A DNA stretch of 64,000 nt, from the NCBI RefSeq assembly GCF_016765635.1, contig NZ_JAESVD010000002.1, positions 186,001 through 250,000 on the forward strand, given 5' to 3'. Positions 46,649 to 58,123 of this stretch are shown piece after piece. Under the pieces are notes generated by a model that saw only the letters and a program-made list of their open reading frames with translations, was not told the origin of the DNA and made no database searches. The stretch is from Shewanella schlegeliana (GTDB lineage Bacteria > Pseudomonadota > Gammaproteobacteria > Enterobacterales > Shewanellaceae). Position 1 is the first letter of the stretch. Every line of letters begins with the position of its first letter. Made by a program: the position numbers and the translations under genes.

Positions 46649-47905
46649 TTATTTAGTCGGAAATTTTGTCCGTTTAGCGGCAAATTCTTTGGCGCTGCGC
46701 TTATTCTGGCTGCGACGATTAGCCTTTTTATCCCTTGGTGCCCTTTTACTTTCACCCGATGACGGCTTATCCGTCACCTCAAACCCGTCAAGAGCCTCAA
46801 GTTTAAGATCTCGCCCAGTTAACAACTTAATCGCCTTTAGGCTATCGGCCTCACCATGACACACCAGCGATATAGCGATACCGTTATCGCCAGCTCTCGC
46901 GGTGCGGCCAATGCGATGTACGTATACAGGGGCGCTACTAGGCAGATCCAGATTGATCACCACTGGCAATGCATCGATATGAATGCCGCGAGATAAGAGG
47001 TCGGTTGTCACTAATACCTGCAGTTCACAGGCCTTAAATGCCTCGAGCGTTTGCTGCCTCTGTAGATGTTCTTTATCACCATGCAGTGCAGCGGCATTAA
47101 TCCCCGCTTTTACTAACCTTTTAGCGAGCTTATCGGCATCGTCTCGCCCATTGATAAACACCAATACCTGTGACCACTGATGCTGTTTTATTAGGGCCGT
47201 CAACGCCCTCGCCTTGTCGCCCTTATTCACTAAATACAGCGACTCGTTAATATCGCTAACCACGCTATTAAGCGCTTGAGCCGCTATCTTTTTGGGGTTA
47301 TTTAATAACTTAAGCGCCTTGTCATTGAGCTCTGGCGCAAGTGTTGCAGAAAACAGCAAGGTCTGGCGGTTAGCGGGCATAAACTCAAGAATAGACTCTA
47401 CATCTGGCCAAAAGCCCATCTCTATTAGCCTGTCGGCCTCATCGAGTACTAACTGTTTTACCGAGCTAAGTGAAAGTTGTTGCTGGCGCAGAAAATCGAG
47501 TAATCGCCCTGGTGTTGCCACCACAAGCTGCGGTTTTCTCTGTAACGGATTCTGCTCAAGCTGTTTCAGTTGCTCAGCCTTATCAACGCCGCCGTATAAT
47601 ACGGTTATCCCCATGCTGGCCGACACTAACTTAAGCGCCTCACCAACTTGCAACGCCAATTCACGAGTTGGCACTAACACGAGTGCGCAGATCTCGCCCG
47701 AGTGAGTATTATCATTGATGATAGTGTGAAGCAATGGCAGCCCATAAGCATAGGTTTTACCGCTGCCCGTTTGCGCCAGCGCTAATAGATCTTTGCCCGC
47801 TAATACTTCAGGGATAGCAAGTCGTTGTATGTCGGTGGCGACAGACAGTTTCGCAGGTAGTTTAGACACGATTTCGGCGCAAAGGTTAAGGTCGGAAAAT
47901 TTCAT
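46649..47905 (-). CDS. DEAD-box RNA helicase, RhlE-like
   Basis: About 418 residues from ATG 47905 (MKFSDLNLCAEIV); 47932 is an alternative. All motifs are present: AQTGSGKT, PTRELALQ, TPGRLL, DEAD, SAT, ARGI-like SRGIHI and HRIGRTARAG. Basic C-terminus of about 50 residues rich in Lys/Arg. A second, rather different DEAD-box protein in this window. Convergent with the OYE gene. Confidence 0.85.
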   Translation of the reverse strand: MKFSDLNLCAEIVSKLPAKLSVATDIQRLAIPEVLAGKDLLALAQTGSGKTYAYGLPLLHTIINDNTHSGEICALVLVPTRELALQVGEALKLVSASMGITVLYGGVDKAEQLKQLEQNPLQRKPQLVVATPGRLLDFLRQQQLSLSSVKQLVLDEADRLIEMGFWPDVESILEFMPANRQTLLFSATLAPELNDKALKLLNNPKKIAAQALNSVVSDINESLYLVNKGDKARALTALIKQHQWSQVLVFINGRDDADKLAKRLVKAGINAAALHGDKEHLQRQQTLEAFKACELQVLVTTDLLSRGIHIDALPVVINLDLPSSAPVYVHRIGRTARAGDNGIAISLVCHGEADSLKAIKLLTGRDLKLEALDGFEVTDKPSSGESKRAPRDKKANRRSQNKRSAKEFAAKRTKFPTK

Positions 47906-48171
47906 AATATGGGCTAATAACGGCAATTGCATGGAGTGTAGCGATAGCGGCGCTATTAGTAAAATTAACTGCTTAGCCCATCCCTAAACTGCGCTTAAAA
48001 CAAACGCGGCAATGAGCTAAGCCCAGAAGCCCTGTTCACCAACAAATAAATCCACGATTAGAGGCTGATCTCTGAGCGACTTTTAGTGTAAAATCTCCTC
48101 TTTCGTCAGCCAAAAAGCCGAAGCAATAGCAAGCTATCTCTTCGAGCAGGTCATCAAGCAGGTTTTTAAGC

Positions 48172-48663
48172 ATGTCGCCAAGCCAATCACAGGCTCAGTT
48201 TTATCTGATGCCAAAGGGTGCACAGCACGCATCTAATGCGCCCAAATTGGCGCTTGAGCAAGTGTATCTTCTTGCCTGCCAATTGGCACAGCGAGCCTTT
48301 ACCCGTCAAGAGTTGGTCTACATTCATTGCCAGGATCAACAGCAGGCTTACGCTATCGATGAATTACTATGGCAATTTGAGCCGCAATCTTTCGTGCCCC
48401 ACAACCTTAAAGGTGAAGGCCCGTTAGGCGGTGCACCGGTAGAAATTGGCTTTGATAGACTTGGTGCCAACAAAAAACGTCATCTTCTGATTAATCTTGC
48501 AGACCAAGTGCCGCAATTTGCGGTAAACTTTGAACAGATTATCGATTTCGTTGCTAATGACGATAGCCATAAAGCGATTGCACGCGATCGTTACAGACAG
48601 TATCGCACACTTGGAATTGCATTAAGCACCCAAGATATAGCAACACAACCTATTAATTTTTAG
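48172..48663 (+). CDS. holC: DNA polymerase III subunit chi
   Basis: 163 residues. The pattern AQFYLMP..., CQLAQRAFTRQELVYIHCQDQQQAYAIDELLWQFEPQSFVPHNLKGEG and RHLLINLADQVP is typical of HolC, the chi subunit that binds psi and SSB in the clamp-loader complex. It lies 19 bp upstream of valS, as in many gammaproteobacteria. Confidence 0.93.
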   Translation: MSPSQSQAQFYLMPKGAQHASNAPKLALEQVYLLACQLAQRAFTRQELVYIHCQDQQQAYAIDELLWQFEPQSFVPHNLKGEGPLGGAPVEIGFDRLGANKKRHLLINLADQVPQFAVNFEQIIDFVANDDSHKAIARDRYRQYRTLGIALSTQDIATQPINF

Positions 48664-48682
48664 TTTGAGATAAACACGCCCC

Positions 48683-51598
48683 ATGGAAAAAACATATAAC
48701 CCGCAGTCTATCGAACAGTCTCTCTACCAAAACTGGGAAGAGAAAGGTTACTTCAAGCCACACGGCGATGAGTCTCAAGGCAACTATTGCATCATGATCC
48801 CGCCACCAAACGTGACGGGTAGCTTGCACATGGGCCACGCCTTCCAAGATACCATTATGGACACCTTGACTCGTTACCAACGTATGAAGGGTAAGAACAC
48901 CCTTTGGCAGGTCGGTACTGACCACGCCGGTATCGCTACTCAGATGCTGGTTGAGCGAAAAGTCGCAGCGGAAGAAGGGCTAAGCCGCCACGATCTTGGC
49001 CGTGAAAACTTTATCGACCGTATTTGGGACTGGAAAGCACAGTCGGGTGGCACTATCACTAAGCAGCTACGTCGTCTTGGCGCATCTGTAGATTGGGATC
49101 GTGAACGTTTCACCATGGATGAAGGCATGTCAGAAGCGGTACAAGAGGTGTTTGTACGCCTGTACGAAGATGACCTAATCTACCGCGGTAAGCGTCTTGT
49201 GAACTGGGATCCTACCCTGCACACGGCTATCTCTGACTTAGAAGTTGAAAACAAAGAAAAACAAGGCAGCATGTGGCACTTCCGCTACCCGCTAGCCGAT
49301 GGCGCATTAACCGCTGACGGTAAAGATTACCTAGAAGTGGCGACTACGCGTCCAGAAACCATGCTTGGTGATAGTGCGGTAGCCGTTCACCCAGACGATG
49401 AGCGTTATCAATCACTCATTGGTAAGTTCATTCTACTGCCTATCGTAAACCGTCTAATCCCTATCGTTGCAGATGATTATGTGGATATGGAATTCGGTAC
49501 AGGTTGTGTGAAAATCACTCCTGCTCACGACTTTAACGACTACGAAGTCGGTAAGCGTCATGAACTGCCTATGTACAACATCTTAACTATCGATGCGGCA
49601 ATTCGCTCAAGCGCCGAAGTAGTTAACACCGATGGCACTGCAAACAACGACTTAGATAATAGCCTACCAGAGCGTTATGCTGGTCTTGATCGTTTCAAGG
49701 CGCGTACCGCTATCGTCGAAGAATTTGAAACGCTTGGCCTACTTGGCAAAATCGATCCACACGCATTGAAGGTGCCTTACGGTGATCGCTCTGGCGTCGT
49801 TATCGAGCCACTATTAACAGACCAGTGGTATGTTGCTGTTGCGCCTATGGCTAAGACTGCGATGGAAGCCGTTGAAAACGGTGACATCAAGTTCGTGCCA
49901 CAGCAGTACGAAAACATGTACAACTCTTGGATGCGTGACATTCAGGACTGGTGTATTTCACGTCAGCTTTGGTGGGGTCACCGTATCCCAGCTTGGTACG
50001 ACGAAGCTGGTAAAGTTTACGTTGGCCGTGATGAAGCTGAAGTGCGTGCAAAGCACAAACTTGATGATTCAGTGGTTCTACGCCAAGACGCCGACGTACT
50101 CGATACTTGGTTCAGCTCTGCATTGTGGACATTCTCTACACTAGGCTGGCCAGAAGATACAGCTGAGCTTAAAGCCTTCCACCCAACAGATGTGTTGGTT
50201 ACTGGTTTTGACATCATCTTCTTCTGGGTTGCCCGTATGATCATGATGACCATGCATTTCATCAAAGATGAAAACGGCAAGCCACAGGTTCCGTTCAAGA
50301 CGGTATACGTGACAGGTCTTATCCGTGATGAAGCGGGTAACAAGATGTCTAAGTCTAAGGGTAACGTACTAGACCCACTCGATATGATTGACGGTATCGA
50401 TCTTGAGTCTCTTGTTGAAAAGCGCACTGGCAACATGATGCAGCCTCAACTTGCCGCTAAGATTGAAAAGAGCACGCGTAAAGAGTTTGCCGACGGCATC
50501 GAGCCGCACGGTACGGACGCACTGCGCTTTACACTAGCGTCTATGGCATCGACTGGTCGTGACATCAACTGGGATATGAAACGCCTAGACGGTTACCGCA
50601 GCTTCTGTAACAAGATCTGGAACGCATCACGTTACGTGTTAATGAACACTGAAGTGCAAGCTGAAGGTGCTAGCGATGATGCAATCGGCGAAGCATTAGA
50701 TTGCGGCCAGCTTCTTGTTGATGGCAAACCGGGTGAAATGGAACTGTCGCTTGCTGACCGTTGGATTATCGGTCTGTTCAATGAAACAGTTAAAGCCTAT
50801 GACGAGCATATGGCAAACTACCGTTTCGACCTAGCTGCTAACACGATTTACGAGTTCACTTGGAACCAATTCTGTGACTGGTACTTAGAGCTAACTAAGC
50901 CTGTAATGCAAAGTGGTAGCGATGCACAACTGCGTGGTACACGTCATACTCTAGTTAACGTGCTTGAGCAGATGCAGCGACTAATGCACCCAATCATGCC
51001 ATACCTAACCGAGACGATTTGGCAGCGCGTTAAGCCGCTTGCAGGCGTTGAAGGCGATAGCTTAATGCTAGCTCAGTTCCCTGAGTATCAAGCAGATAAA
51101 GTTGATGCTACAGCGATGGAAGATCTTGAGTGGGTTAAGCAGGTGATTGTTGCGGTACGTAACATCCGTGCAGAGCTAAACATTGCCCCATCTAAGCCGC
51201 TAAACGCACTACTGCGTGGCGTGAGTGAGCAAGATAAGGCGCGCCTTGAAGCGAACCAAACCTTCTTCAAGACGCTAGCGAAACTAGAATCAATGACGAT
51301 TCTAGCTGACGGTGAAACTGCGCCAATGTCTACTACACAGTTAGTGGGCAACATGGAGCTATTGATCCCAATGGCAGGTCTAATCGATGTGGCTAAAGAA
51401 GTGGCACGTATCGATAAGCTACTTGAAAAAGCTGAAGCTGAGTACAAGCGTATCGAAGGTAAGCTATCTAACCAAGGTTTCGTAGCTAAAGCCCCTGCAG
51501 CCGTGATTGAAAAAGAGCGTGCTAAGCAAGCTGAATACCAGCGTGATATGGACAAACTAACTGAGCAGAAAGCCGAGCTTGCTAAGTTAGAAGGTTAA
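48683..51598 (+). CDS. valS: valyl-tRNA synthetase
   Basis: 971 residues. [15 protein letters not shown] contains the HIGH-type signature and [10 protein letters not shown] the KMSKS loop. The editing CP1 domain, anticodon-binding domain and C-terminal coiled coil ([29 protein letters not shown]) are all there. Charges tRNA-Val and edits misactivated Thr. Confidence 0.97.
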   Translation: MEKTYNPQSIEQSLYQNWEEKGYFKPHGDESQGNYCIMIPPPNVTGSLHMGHAFQDTIMDTLTRYQRMKGKNTLWQVGTDHAGIATQMLVERKVAAEEGLSRHDLGRENFIDRIWDWKAQSGGTITKQLRRLGASVDWDRERFTMDEGMSEAVQEVFVRLYEDDLIYRGKRLVNWDPTLHTAISDLEVENKEKQGSMWHFRYPLADGALTADGKDYLEVATTRPETMLGDSAVAVHPDDERYQSLIGKFILLPIVNRLIPIVADDYVDMEFGTGCVKITPAHDFNDYEVGKRHELPMYNILTIDAAIRSSAEVVNTDGTANNDLDNSLPERYAGLDRFKARTAIVEEFETLGLLGKIDPHALKVPYGDRSGVVIEPLLTDQWYVAVAPMAKTAMEAVENGDIKFVPQQYENMYNSWMRDIQDWCISRQLWWGHRIPAWYDEAGKVYVGRDEAEVRAKHKLDDSVVLRQDADVLDTWFSSALWTFSTLGWPEDTAELKAFHPTDVLVTGFDIIFFWVARMIMMTMHFIKDENGKPQVPFKTVYVTGLIRDEAGNKMSKSKGNVLDPLDMIDGIDLESLVEKRTGNMMQPQLAAKIEKSTRKEFADGIEPHGTDALRFTLASMASTGRDINWDMKRLDGYRSFCNKIWNASRYVLMNTEVQAEGASDDAIGEALDCGQLLVDGKPGEMELSLADRWIIGLFNETVKAYDEHMANYRFDLAANTIYEFTWNQFCDWYLELTKPVMQSGSDAQLRGTRHTLVNVLEQMQRLMHPIMPYLTETIWQRVKPLAGVEGDSLMLAQFPEYQADKVDATAMEDLEWVKQVIVAVRNIRAELNIAPSKPLNALLRGVSEQDKARLEANQTFFKTLAKLESMTILADGETAPMSTTQLVGNMELLIPMAGLIDVAKEVARIDKLLEKAEAEYKRIEGKLSNQGFVAKAPAAVIEKERAKQAEYQRDMDKLTEQKAELAKLEG

Positions 51599-51631
51599 AC
51601 TGAAAGGCTACTAGCCTCGAATTTACCCCAT

Positions 51632-51662
51632 AAAAAAGGGCTGTCATCGACAGCCCTTTTTG
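51632..51662. terminator. terminator after valS
   Basis: AAAAGGGCTGTC-ATC-GACAGCCCTTTTT. Confidence 0.85.
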
Positions 51663-51729
51663 TTATCTCAATTTCAGCCCCTAGGCTCTCTAGGCTCAGG
51701 TATCATAGACATGGGTATCAGCACTAATA

Positions 51730-53451
51730 TCAAACTTGATAGTAAGCGATCTCTTGCTGCATACTTTCAGCAAGCTGAGCTAACTCATGGGTAGCAGCTT
51801 GCGTTTGCTCTGCGCCCGCCGCGGTTTGATCTGAAATATCGCTAATATTGATAATATTACGGTTGATCTCTTCCGTTACTAAGCTCTGCTCTTCTGACGC
51901 CGTGGCTATCTGTGTATTCAAGCCATTGATCTGTTCAATACTGGTCATGATTTGCAGCAAAGCGGTGCCAGCTTGTGCCGATTTCTCCACGCTTAATTTA
52001 GCCTGTTCAGTACCGCGCTCCATCATCAACATTGAGTCACGTGCGCCTTGCTGTAGATGCTGAATCATCTTCTGGATCTCTTCAGTCGAGTCCTGCGTAC
52101 GCTTGGCAAGCGATCGAACCTCATCGGCCACTACGGCAAAACCTCTCCCCTGCTCACCAGCACGCGCCGCCTCAATAGCGGCGTTAAGTGCTAACAGGTT
52201 GGTCTGCTCAGAGATCCCTTGAATCACATCCACCACGCTACCAATTTCATCGGAAGACTTAGATAGTAACCTCATCGCTTCTGTCGCACCATCCATCTCG
52301 GTAGATAGAGTCTCAATCACAGAGATACTCTCATCGACAACGGCCTGACCATGATGCGCCGCATCGTTAGCCTCTAACGATGAACTTGCTGCCGCTTCTG
52401 CGCTTTGGGCCACCTCTCTCACCGTCGCAGTAAACTGATGAATAGCAGCGGCGATCTGCTGTGTCTGTTGCTGCTGCTCAACCACATTACGTTGAGTCTG
52501 CGTCGATACCACAGAGTTTTCTTCGGCCGCACTGGCTAAACGAGAGGTAGACTCATGGGTATTTTGCACCGCATGCTGAAACCTTGCCGCTATCCGGTTA
52601 ACGTAGTCAGCGATATGCGAAAACTCATCATCACCACCGATCTCGATACGTTTAGTCAAATCGCCATTAGCAATATCGTTGGCCGTCATTTCAAGCTCTG
52701 TCATCGCCTTCCCCATACGGCGAACGATTAACGATGAGCTAATGGTGATCACCAAGATACAAACACTTGAAAAAATCGCCACCAATAAGATATACACCCG
52801 CATATCTTCATTAAAGCCTACAAAAGTCTCTTCACCACCAGCAACCTGCAGGTCTAAAAATGATTGCGCTTCGGCGGTAATATTCTTAAACAGTGGGTTA
52901 ATCTGAGTCAGTAAGACTCGATTTGCCGCTTCATATTCGCCTCGTTGTAATGACTCTATAGTTGGATTGAATCCCTGAGAAACCACCTTATCAAGCCAGC
53001 TCTTTAAGCGATTAACTTGCTGGCGCTCTTCATTATCTAATTTGGCTCCTAAGATCTCATTATCGATGATGTTATGCAGCTGGGCGATAGCCGCTTGAGC
53101 CTGCGAAATATGTAACGTCAGCGGGTGATTGTGCATTTCAGAGAATTGACTACTCGGATCATGCTGAAATGCCAATAACAGTTCGCTACGTGCAATTGCG
53201 AGTTCATTGAGTACCTTACCCGCCCGAATACTATGCTGCATGCCTTGGGCATGCAGCTCGCCTATCGACTCTCCGGCATCTTGCATACCGGTAATGCCTT
53301 TATAGCCTAAGAATAAAAATGAAATTACGGTCAGAAATACGATAAATTTAAGTTGAAATCGTACCGATTTAAAAAGCGAAATAAAGCCGGGCTTTGATTG
53401 ATGAGATTGGCGAACCTCATCATGCCCTAACTGTTCGATTAATACAGACAT
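51730..53451 (-). CDS. methyl-accepting chemotaxis protein
   Basis: 573 residues. TM1 about 32-53, periplasmic four-helix-bundle ligand domain about 54-218, TM2 about 219-242, HAMP ([30 protein letters not shown]) and a cytoplasmic signalling domain with the hairpin motif [50 protein letters not shown] precedes the ATG. The ligand is unknown. Confidence 0.93.
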   Translation of the reverse strand: MSVLIEQLGHDEVRQSHQSKPGFISLFKSVRFQLKFIVFLTVISFLFLGYKGITGMQDAGESIGELHAQGMQHSIRAGKVLNELAIARSELLLAFQHDPSSQFSEMHNHPLTLHISQAQAAIAQLHNIIDNEILGAKLDNEERQQVNRLKSWLDKVVSQGFNPTIESLQRGEYEAANRVLLTQINPLFKNITAEAQSFLDLQVAGGEETFVGFNEDMRVYILLVAIFSSVCILVITISSSLIVRRMGKAMTELEMTANDIANGDLTKRIEIGGDDEFSHIADYVNRIAARFQHAVQNTHESTSRLASAAEENSVVSTQTQRNVVEQQQQTQQIAAAIHQFTATVREVAQSAEAAASSSLEANDAAHHGQAVVDESISVIETLSTEMDGATEAMRLLSKSSDEIGSVVDVIQGISEQTNLLALNAAIEAARAGEQGRGFAVVADEVRSLAKRTQDSTEEIQKMIQHLQQGARDSMLMMERGTEQAKLSVEKSAQAGTALLQIMTSIEQINGLNTQIATASEEQSLVTEEINRNIINISDISDQTAAGAEQTQAATHELAQLAESMQQEIAYYQV

Positions 53452-53851
53452 ATTAATTCCTGTTCCCCATCAGTATTGATGGAATCATGAAAACAAAAGC
53501 TCTCTAATGCATTCGTCCTACCACAAGTAAAACAATGCTGAAGCAGCATAGTGAAATTGCTCAAATTTGGTATACATATATAAAACATGTGTTTAAATTA
53601 TTGATATTGCTCACAAGAGCGAGATTATTTCACACTGCGCCGCTATCTTGGTCGCTTTACTCTGCAGGACTTAAAACACTTTAATAGACTTTCCTCAGGT
53701 CAAATCCCCCATTATCACAGCTAACGTCAATTTGGTGACGACGTCAATAAACCGCCTTAACGATTGTTTTATAAGCTTTATTTATTTGCATTGTTGATTT
53801 TAATATCAAAAGTACTCAAGATGTGAGCAAATTCGACAAAGTGTTAATAAA
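53452..53851. other. 400-bp intergenic region
   Basis: Between divergent chemoreceptor and metalloprotease genes. A small hairpin ATGCTG-AAG-CAGCAT at 53535-53549 and an 11-bp dyad TGACG-A-CGTCA at 53736-53746 are seen; no gene. Confidence 0.45.
53736..53746. promoter_or_regulatory. TGACGACGTCA dyad
   Basis: An 11-bp perfect palindrome 105 bp before the metalloprotease ATG. A second ACGTCAAT lies just upstream. Possible operator. Confidence 0.3.
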
Positions 53852-56812
53852 ATGAAGTATTGGTTACTATCTAGTTGCGTATTACTGGGCTTATCGGCCT
53901 GCGGAGGCTCGGACAGTTCGGACTCTGATAACAGCGGTGTTGTTCCGCCCACGGTTCAAGCACCTAGTGTAGAGTTAGGAGAAACATTAACCTTCTGGAA
54001 CGATAAGCTAATTAGCCTAACGGCCACTGTAAATATCTACGCCTCTGGTAGCTCAACATTCAAGTGGCAGCAAGTGTCTGGGCCAGAAGTGTCACTCTCA
54101 AGCGCCAGCCTTGAAGGCGTGACTATCGATGCCAGCGCGCTCGAACAAGACAGCAGCATTACACTTAGCCTAACCGTCACCGATAGCAGTAATCAAACCA
54201 CTAGTGATCAGCTAACTATCCAACTTAACGATAGAATTAACGCAGCGATGACAACTGGCAATGCCAGTATTGCTGCCGACCTCTCACCGCAAATAGCCAA
54301 GCGGGCACTGAAACATATTGCGCAATATCGCTCAGATGGCAAAACACTCATCAACAACATCTACCAAGCTGACGTAGTGCAGTATGACCAAGGTCGTCAC
54401 TCGCAGATGATCCAACTTGCCGACGCCGAGCATGGCTACCCCAAAAATAAAGCTTACGCCATTGTCACTGGCAACAAAGGCCTGACCTTTGCTGCTGCCA
54501 ACGATAAAGCAGGCCAGCGCAATGCCGCTTTTGGTACCGATATCATTTCCAGCATGCAGCAAGACAATAACGCCAGTTTCGAGCCAAGCTTTAAGCGTTT
54601 ACTCGGCTGGATGTTAGCTCAAGATCAAACGGCTCTTACGGACCCTAAGCAGATAAGGCTTTTTTTGATGAGCGGTAGTACCGTTAATCGCATCAATAGC
54701 TGGATTGGCGAGCATTATCCGAATTGGCAAGTTGAAACCTGTAGCGATAAAGCAACGCTTTCAAGCTGCTTAGCACAGGCGCAATTGGTGATCACCGGCT
54801 CTTCAGAGCTATTTTCTATCGAAACAGTAGAACGGCTTATCACGCAGATACAAGTAAACAAACAACCACTGCTCTATCTACATCTGCACAGCTGGAATAG
54901 CGTGCCATTAACCCAAACCGTGCTTAACCCTATGGGATTTAGCATGCAGGGGACTGGCGGGCCCGGGAACTACTTCGCTCAAGACAAGGCTGATTGGAGC
55001 GCTGCAAGCGCCATGCTTGAAAGCTACAGCGCACTCGACAGTGAGCAACTATGGCTAACACTGTTTGACAATGAGCGAGTCGACTTCAATCTCGCCAACT
55101 GCGCCAGCAATTGTGACCCTAGATTTAACGATGACTATCGTCCAGCTCTAGCGAGTATTCGTAGTAATATCCAAGCAATAGAAACAAGCAAACTTGATAT
55201 CTTTAATCAGCCAGACTATTCCCTCTATAAGCTGCTTATTCTTTTGGGTGACAACTATCGTCAAGCTATCCAATATCCGATGGACGTGGCCACCAGCGAT
55301 AGCCTCAATTATCTAAAAGCCTATTACGCCGATCATAGCGTATATAACTTCCGTGATATTAATCCCGTGCAAAAGGATTTAGGTAACTTTAGTCGCAGCG
55401 ACTTTAGCCACATCAGCGCGGTAAACCAAGAGGTTAGCCTTAGCAGCAAGAAAGGTTTCCGCTCTGCAGGCGTATACGCCCTACCTGGACAAACTGTGAG
55501 TGTGAGCCGTAAAGACAACAGTGACGTGCGCACCTGGGTCTTTATCAACACGCTACGCTCAGGCTCAACCCATGAGTTTGCCAGCAAGGGTTACAACCGT
55601 CCTAAATTACTGCAATCGACTCATATTGAAGTTAAGGCTGGTGAAACCATAAAATTTACCAGTCCTTATGGTGGACCGATGCAGATCCGTTTTGATCAAA
55701 CCGATCTGCCGACACAGTTTAGCTTTAGCCAAGTTGGCAAGCACCCATATTGGCGCAAAGGCATGGATAGCAATAAGTTCATGCAAGACTTAGCGGCAAA
55801 TCAATATGACTGGAGCGAGCTGGCAACAGCGCATTTTGAGGTGCACTCCAAGCTCGATAAGATGCAAAAGACCATGGAGCATGAACCACTTTGGAATACG
55901 CCAGAGAAGATGGCTACCGCCATCATGACGCAAGTACATAATTACCCACATCTGTTAGCAGGCTTTAAGGGACCCTTTATCGATGAAGTCGCAGAAATAA
56001 CAGACTTTGCCGTCAGCCAAGGTTGGCAAGTCGATAGCATAGATACCGTTAAGCATATGAACGCTGACCAAGCCACCTGTGGCTCTGGCTGCTCAGGTAA
56101 CCCTTACGATGCTTACTGGTCATTTAGCCCAACAGGACACGGAGACATTCATGAACTTGGCCACGGCTTAGAAAAGGGCCGTCTACGTTTTGATGGTCAT
56201 GATGGTCACGCATCGACTAACCCATACTCCTACTACACTAAGTCTCGCGCCTATACAGAGCTAGGTAAGCTCCCTTCTTGCCAAGGGCTGGATATTGATG
56301 ATGAATTTGCCGTGCTGCAAGCGAGTATGAAGCAAGCCGATCCATTTTCTTATATGCAAGCCGCCAAGTTAACAAGTTGGTCAAACGGCATGGCAACCAT
56401 GCTACAGATGATGGTTGCAGCACAAAAACACGGTGCACTGGAAAACGGTTGGCATCTGCTCGCAAGATTGCACATCTTACTGCGAGAGTTTGAACGGGCT
56501 AAGGGCGCTGAGGAGCTTTGGCTAGAGAAGCGTGCTCAGCTAGGCTTCAGTCAATTTAGCCTAGACGCAGCCAAGAATATCTCAAATAACGACTTCTTAA
56601 TGGTGGGCATGAGTTACGCCACTAAACTGGATTATCGTGAGCTTTATCAGATGTGGGGCTTAGCTACCAGCCAAGCGGCCAAAGATCAGATTGCAGCCTT
56701 CAACTTCAGCGTTATAGGCAGGGAAGTCTATGTCTATAATCCTGGCGATTACTGCCTAAGCTTAGATCTGCAAGCGGTTGCCGTCGATGGTCAGCAGCCG
56801 TGGCCACTGTAA
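53852..56812 (+). CDS. ImpA/M60-like metalloprotease lipoprotein
   Basis: 986 residues. Lipobox GLSACG (Cys17), Ser/Asp linker, an Ig/PKD-like domain about residues 45-125 (SGSSTFKWQQVSGPEVSLSSASLEGVTIDAS...), then a long region and the zinc site His767-Glu-Leu-Gly-His771 in GDIHELGHGLEKG. The family cleaves surface glycoproteins or mucins in bacteria such as P. aeruginosa (ImpA). Outer-membrane lipoprotein anchoring is likely. Own promoter and terminator; no obvious partner. Confidence 0.87.
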   Translation: MKYWLLSSCVLLGLSACGGSDSSDSDNSGVVPPTVQAPSVELGETLTFWNDKLISLTATVNIYASGSSTFKWQQVSGPEVSLSSASLEGVTIDASALEQDSSITLSLTVTDSSNQTTSDQLTIQLNDRINAAMTTGNASIAADLSPQIAKRALKHIAQYRSDGKTLINNIYQADVVQYDQGRHSQMIQLADAEHGYPKNKAYAIVTGNKGLTFAAANDKAGQRNAAFGTDIISSMQQDNNASFEPSFKRLLGWMLAQDQTALTDPKQIRLFLMSGSTVNRINSWIGEHYPNWQVETCSDKATLSSCLAQAQLVITGSSELFSIETVERLITQIQVNKQPLLYLHLHSWNSVPLTQTVLNPMGFSMQGTGGPGNYFAQDKADWSAASAMLESYSALDSEQLWLTLFDNERVDFNLANCASNCDPRFNDDYRPALASIRSNIQAIETSKLDIFNQPDYSLYKLLILLGDNYRQAIQYPMDVATSDSLNYLKAYYADHSVYNFRDINPVQKDLGNFSRSDFSHISAVNQEVSLSSKKGFRSAGVYALPGQTVSVSRKDNSDVRTWVFINTLRSGSTHEFASKGYNRPKLLQSTHIEVKAGETIKFTSPYGGPMQIRFDQTDLPTQFSFSQVGKHPYWRKGMDSNKFMQDLAANQYDWSELATAHFEVHSKLDKMQKTMEHEPLWNTPEKMATAIMTQVHNYPHLLAGFKGPFIDEVAEITDFAVSQGWQVDSIDTVKHMNADQATCGSGCSGNPYDAYWSFSPTGHGDIHELGHGLEKGRLRFDGHDGHASTNPYSYYTKSRAYTELGKLPSCQGLDIDDEFAVLQASMKQADPFSYMQAAKLTSWSNGMATMLQMMVAAQKHGALENGWHLLARLHILLREFERAKGAEELWLEKRAQLGFSQFSLDAAKNISNNDFLMVGMSYATKLDYRELYQMWGLATSQAAKDQIAAFNFSVIGREVYVYNPGDYCLSLDLQAVAVDGQQPWPL

Positions 56813-56843
56813 ATCGTTAGCCATACAATAAGCAGCTTTCAGT

Positions 56844-56888
56844 AAAAGCCATCTAATCGCAATCACCATATTATTAGATGGCTTTTAT
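56844..56888. terminator. bidirectional terminator
   Basis: 14-bp stem AAAAGCCATCTAAT/ATTAGATGGCTTTT between the converging metalloprotease and radical SAM genes. Confidence 0.85.
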
Positions 56889-56940
56889 ATTCTAGCTTCT
56901 GTTTTCGAGGCTCACAGATGCTGTTATCTGCCTTATCGAT

Positions 56941-58050
56941 TCAGCTAATTGAAACAGGGATCCTGCGTCGACCAAAATGCTGCGGTGGTCCATCGAATCG
57001 ACCTGGCAACTGGCTGCCACAATAGTCACACCGACCGCTATTATCTAAGTGATACTCGCCCAGTTCGTACCAGTCTCTAGCTATCAGCAACTTTTTACAG
57101 TTAGCACAGTAACTGCTGCCACCACTTGGATCATGGATATTGCCAGTATAGACAAAGTTTAATCCCTGATTGATGGCTATCTCCCTTGCCCGTGTCAAGG
57201 TTGAAGCGGGAGTCGCGGGGGTATCCATCATGTGAAAGTCGGGGTGAAATGCGCTGAAATGCAGCGGTACATCTGAGCCTAGATTATCGCTTATCCAGCG
57301 ACACTGGCGCTCTAACTCTTTGCTGGAGTCATTTTCCCCAGGGATCAGTAAGGTGGTTAGCTCAAGCCAGACCTGAGTTTCATGGTGCAGATAGAGCAAG
57401 GTATCGAGAACATTATTTAAGTGGCCGCCGCAGATCTTATGGTAAAACCTCTCAGTGAAGCCTTTAAGATCGACATTAGCAGCGTCCATAACCTTAAAAA
57501 ACTCCACTCTAGGCTCAGGGCAGATATAACCTGCGGTCACCGCGACCGCCTTGATCCCAAGTTCATGACAGGCCTGTGCGACATCGATGGCATATTCATG
57601 AAAGATAACCGGATCGTTATAGGTAAAGGCAACGCTCTTGCAGCCCATTCGTTTAGCGGCAGATGCCAAATCTTCAGGCATCGCTTTTGCGCCTAAGGTG
57701 TCAAACTCTCGCGATTTGCTGATATCCCAATTCTGGCAAAACTTACAGCTCAGGTTACAACCAGCGGTACCAAATGAGAGTACTGAGCTTCCAGGATAGA
57801 AATGATTCAGCGGCTTTTTCTCGATAGGGTCGATACAAAAGCCACTGGAGCGACCATAACTGGTGAGCTTTATCTGATTATCGATGTTTTGCCGGATAAA
57901 ACAGACCCCACGCTTTCCCTCTCTTAACTGACAATGTCTTGGGCAAAGATCACACTGCACCCGGCCATCATCAAGCCTATGCCAGTACTGAGTCTGAACG
58001 GTAAAAATATCCCTTTTATCGGTTGTAATCACTCCGCGGTTTGTAGACAT
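56941..58050 (-). CDS. amrS: AmmeMemoRadiSam system radical SAM enzyme
   Basis: 369 residues. N-terminal Cys-rich box (CDLCPRHCQLREGKRGVC), then the radical SAM cluster motif with Cys98, Cys102 and Cys105 (GCNLSCKFC), and a C-terminal zinc-ribbon-like element (CANC...CDYCG). This architecture is the AmmeMemoRadiSam radical enzyme. The partners AmmeMemoRadiSam B (Memo-like) and A (AMMECR1-like) are encoded divergently from a 73-bp gap. Confidence 0.9.
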   Translation of the reverse strand: MSTNRGVITTDKRDIFTVQTQYWHRLDDGRVQCDLCPRHCQLREGKRGVCFIRQNIDNQIKLTSYGRSSGFCIDPIEKKPLNHFYPGSSVLSFGTAGCNLSCKFCQNWDISKSREFDTLGAKAMPEDLASAAKRMGCKSVAFTYNDPVIFHEYAIDVAQACHELGIKAVAVTAGYICPEPRVEFFKVMDAANVDLKGFTERFYHKICGGHLNNVLDTLLYLHHETQVWLELTTLLIPGENDSSKELERQCRWISDNLGSDVPLHFSAFHPDFHMMDTPATPASTLTRAREIAINQGLNFVYTGNIHDPSGGSSYCANCKKLLIARDWYELGEYHLDNSGRCDYCGSQLPGRFDGPPQHFGRRRIPVSIS

Positions 58051-58123
58051 AAATACGTCCCTAGGGCGCTACCTCAGTGAGCTATACTTAAAGCCTAGTT
58101 GATAACCTTGAGCTCAACAGCCT

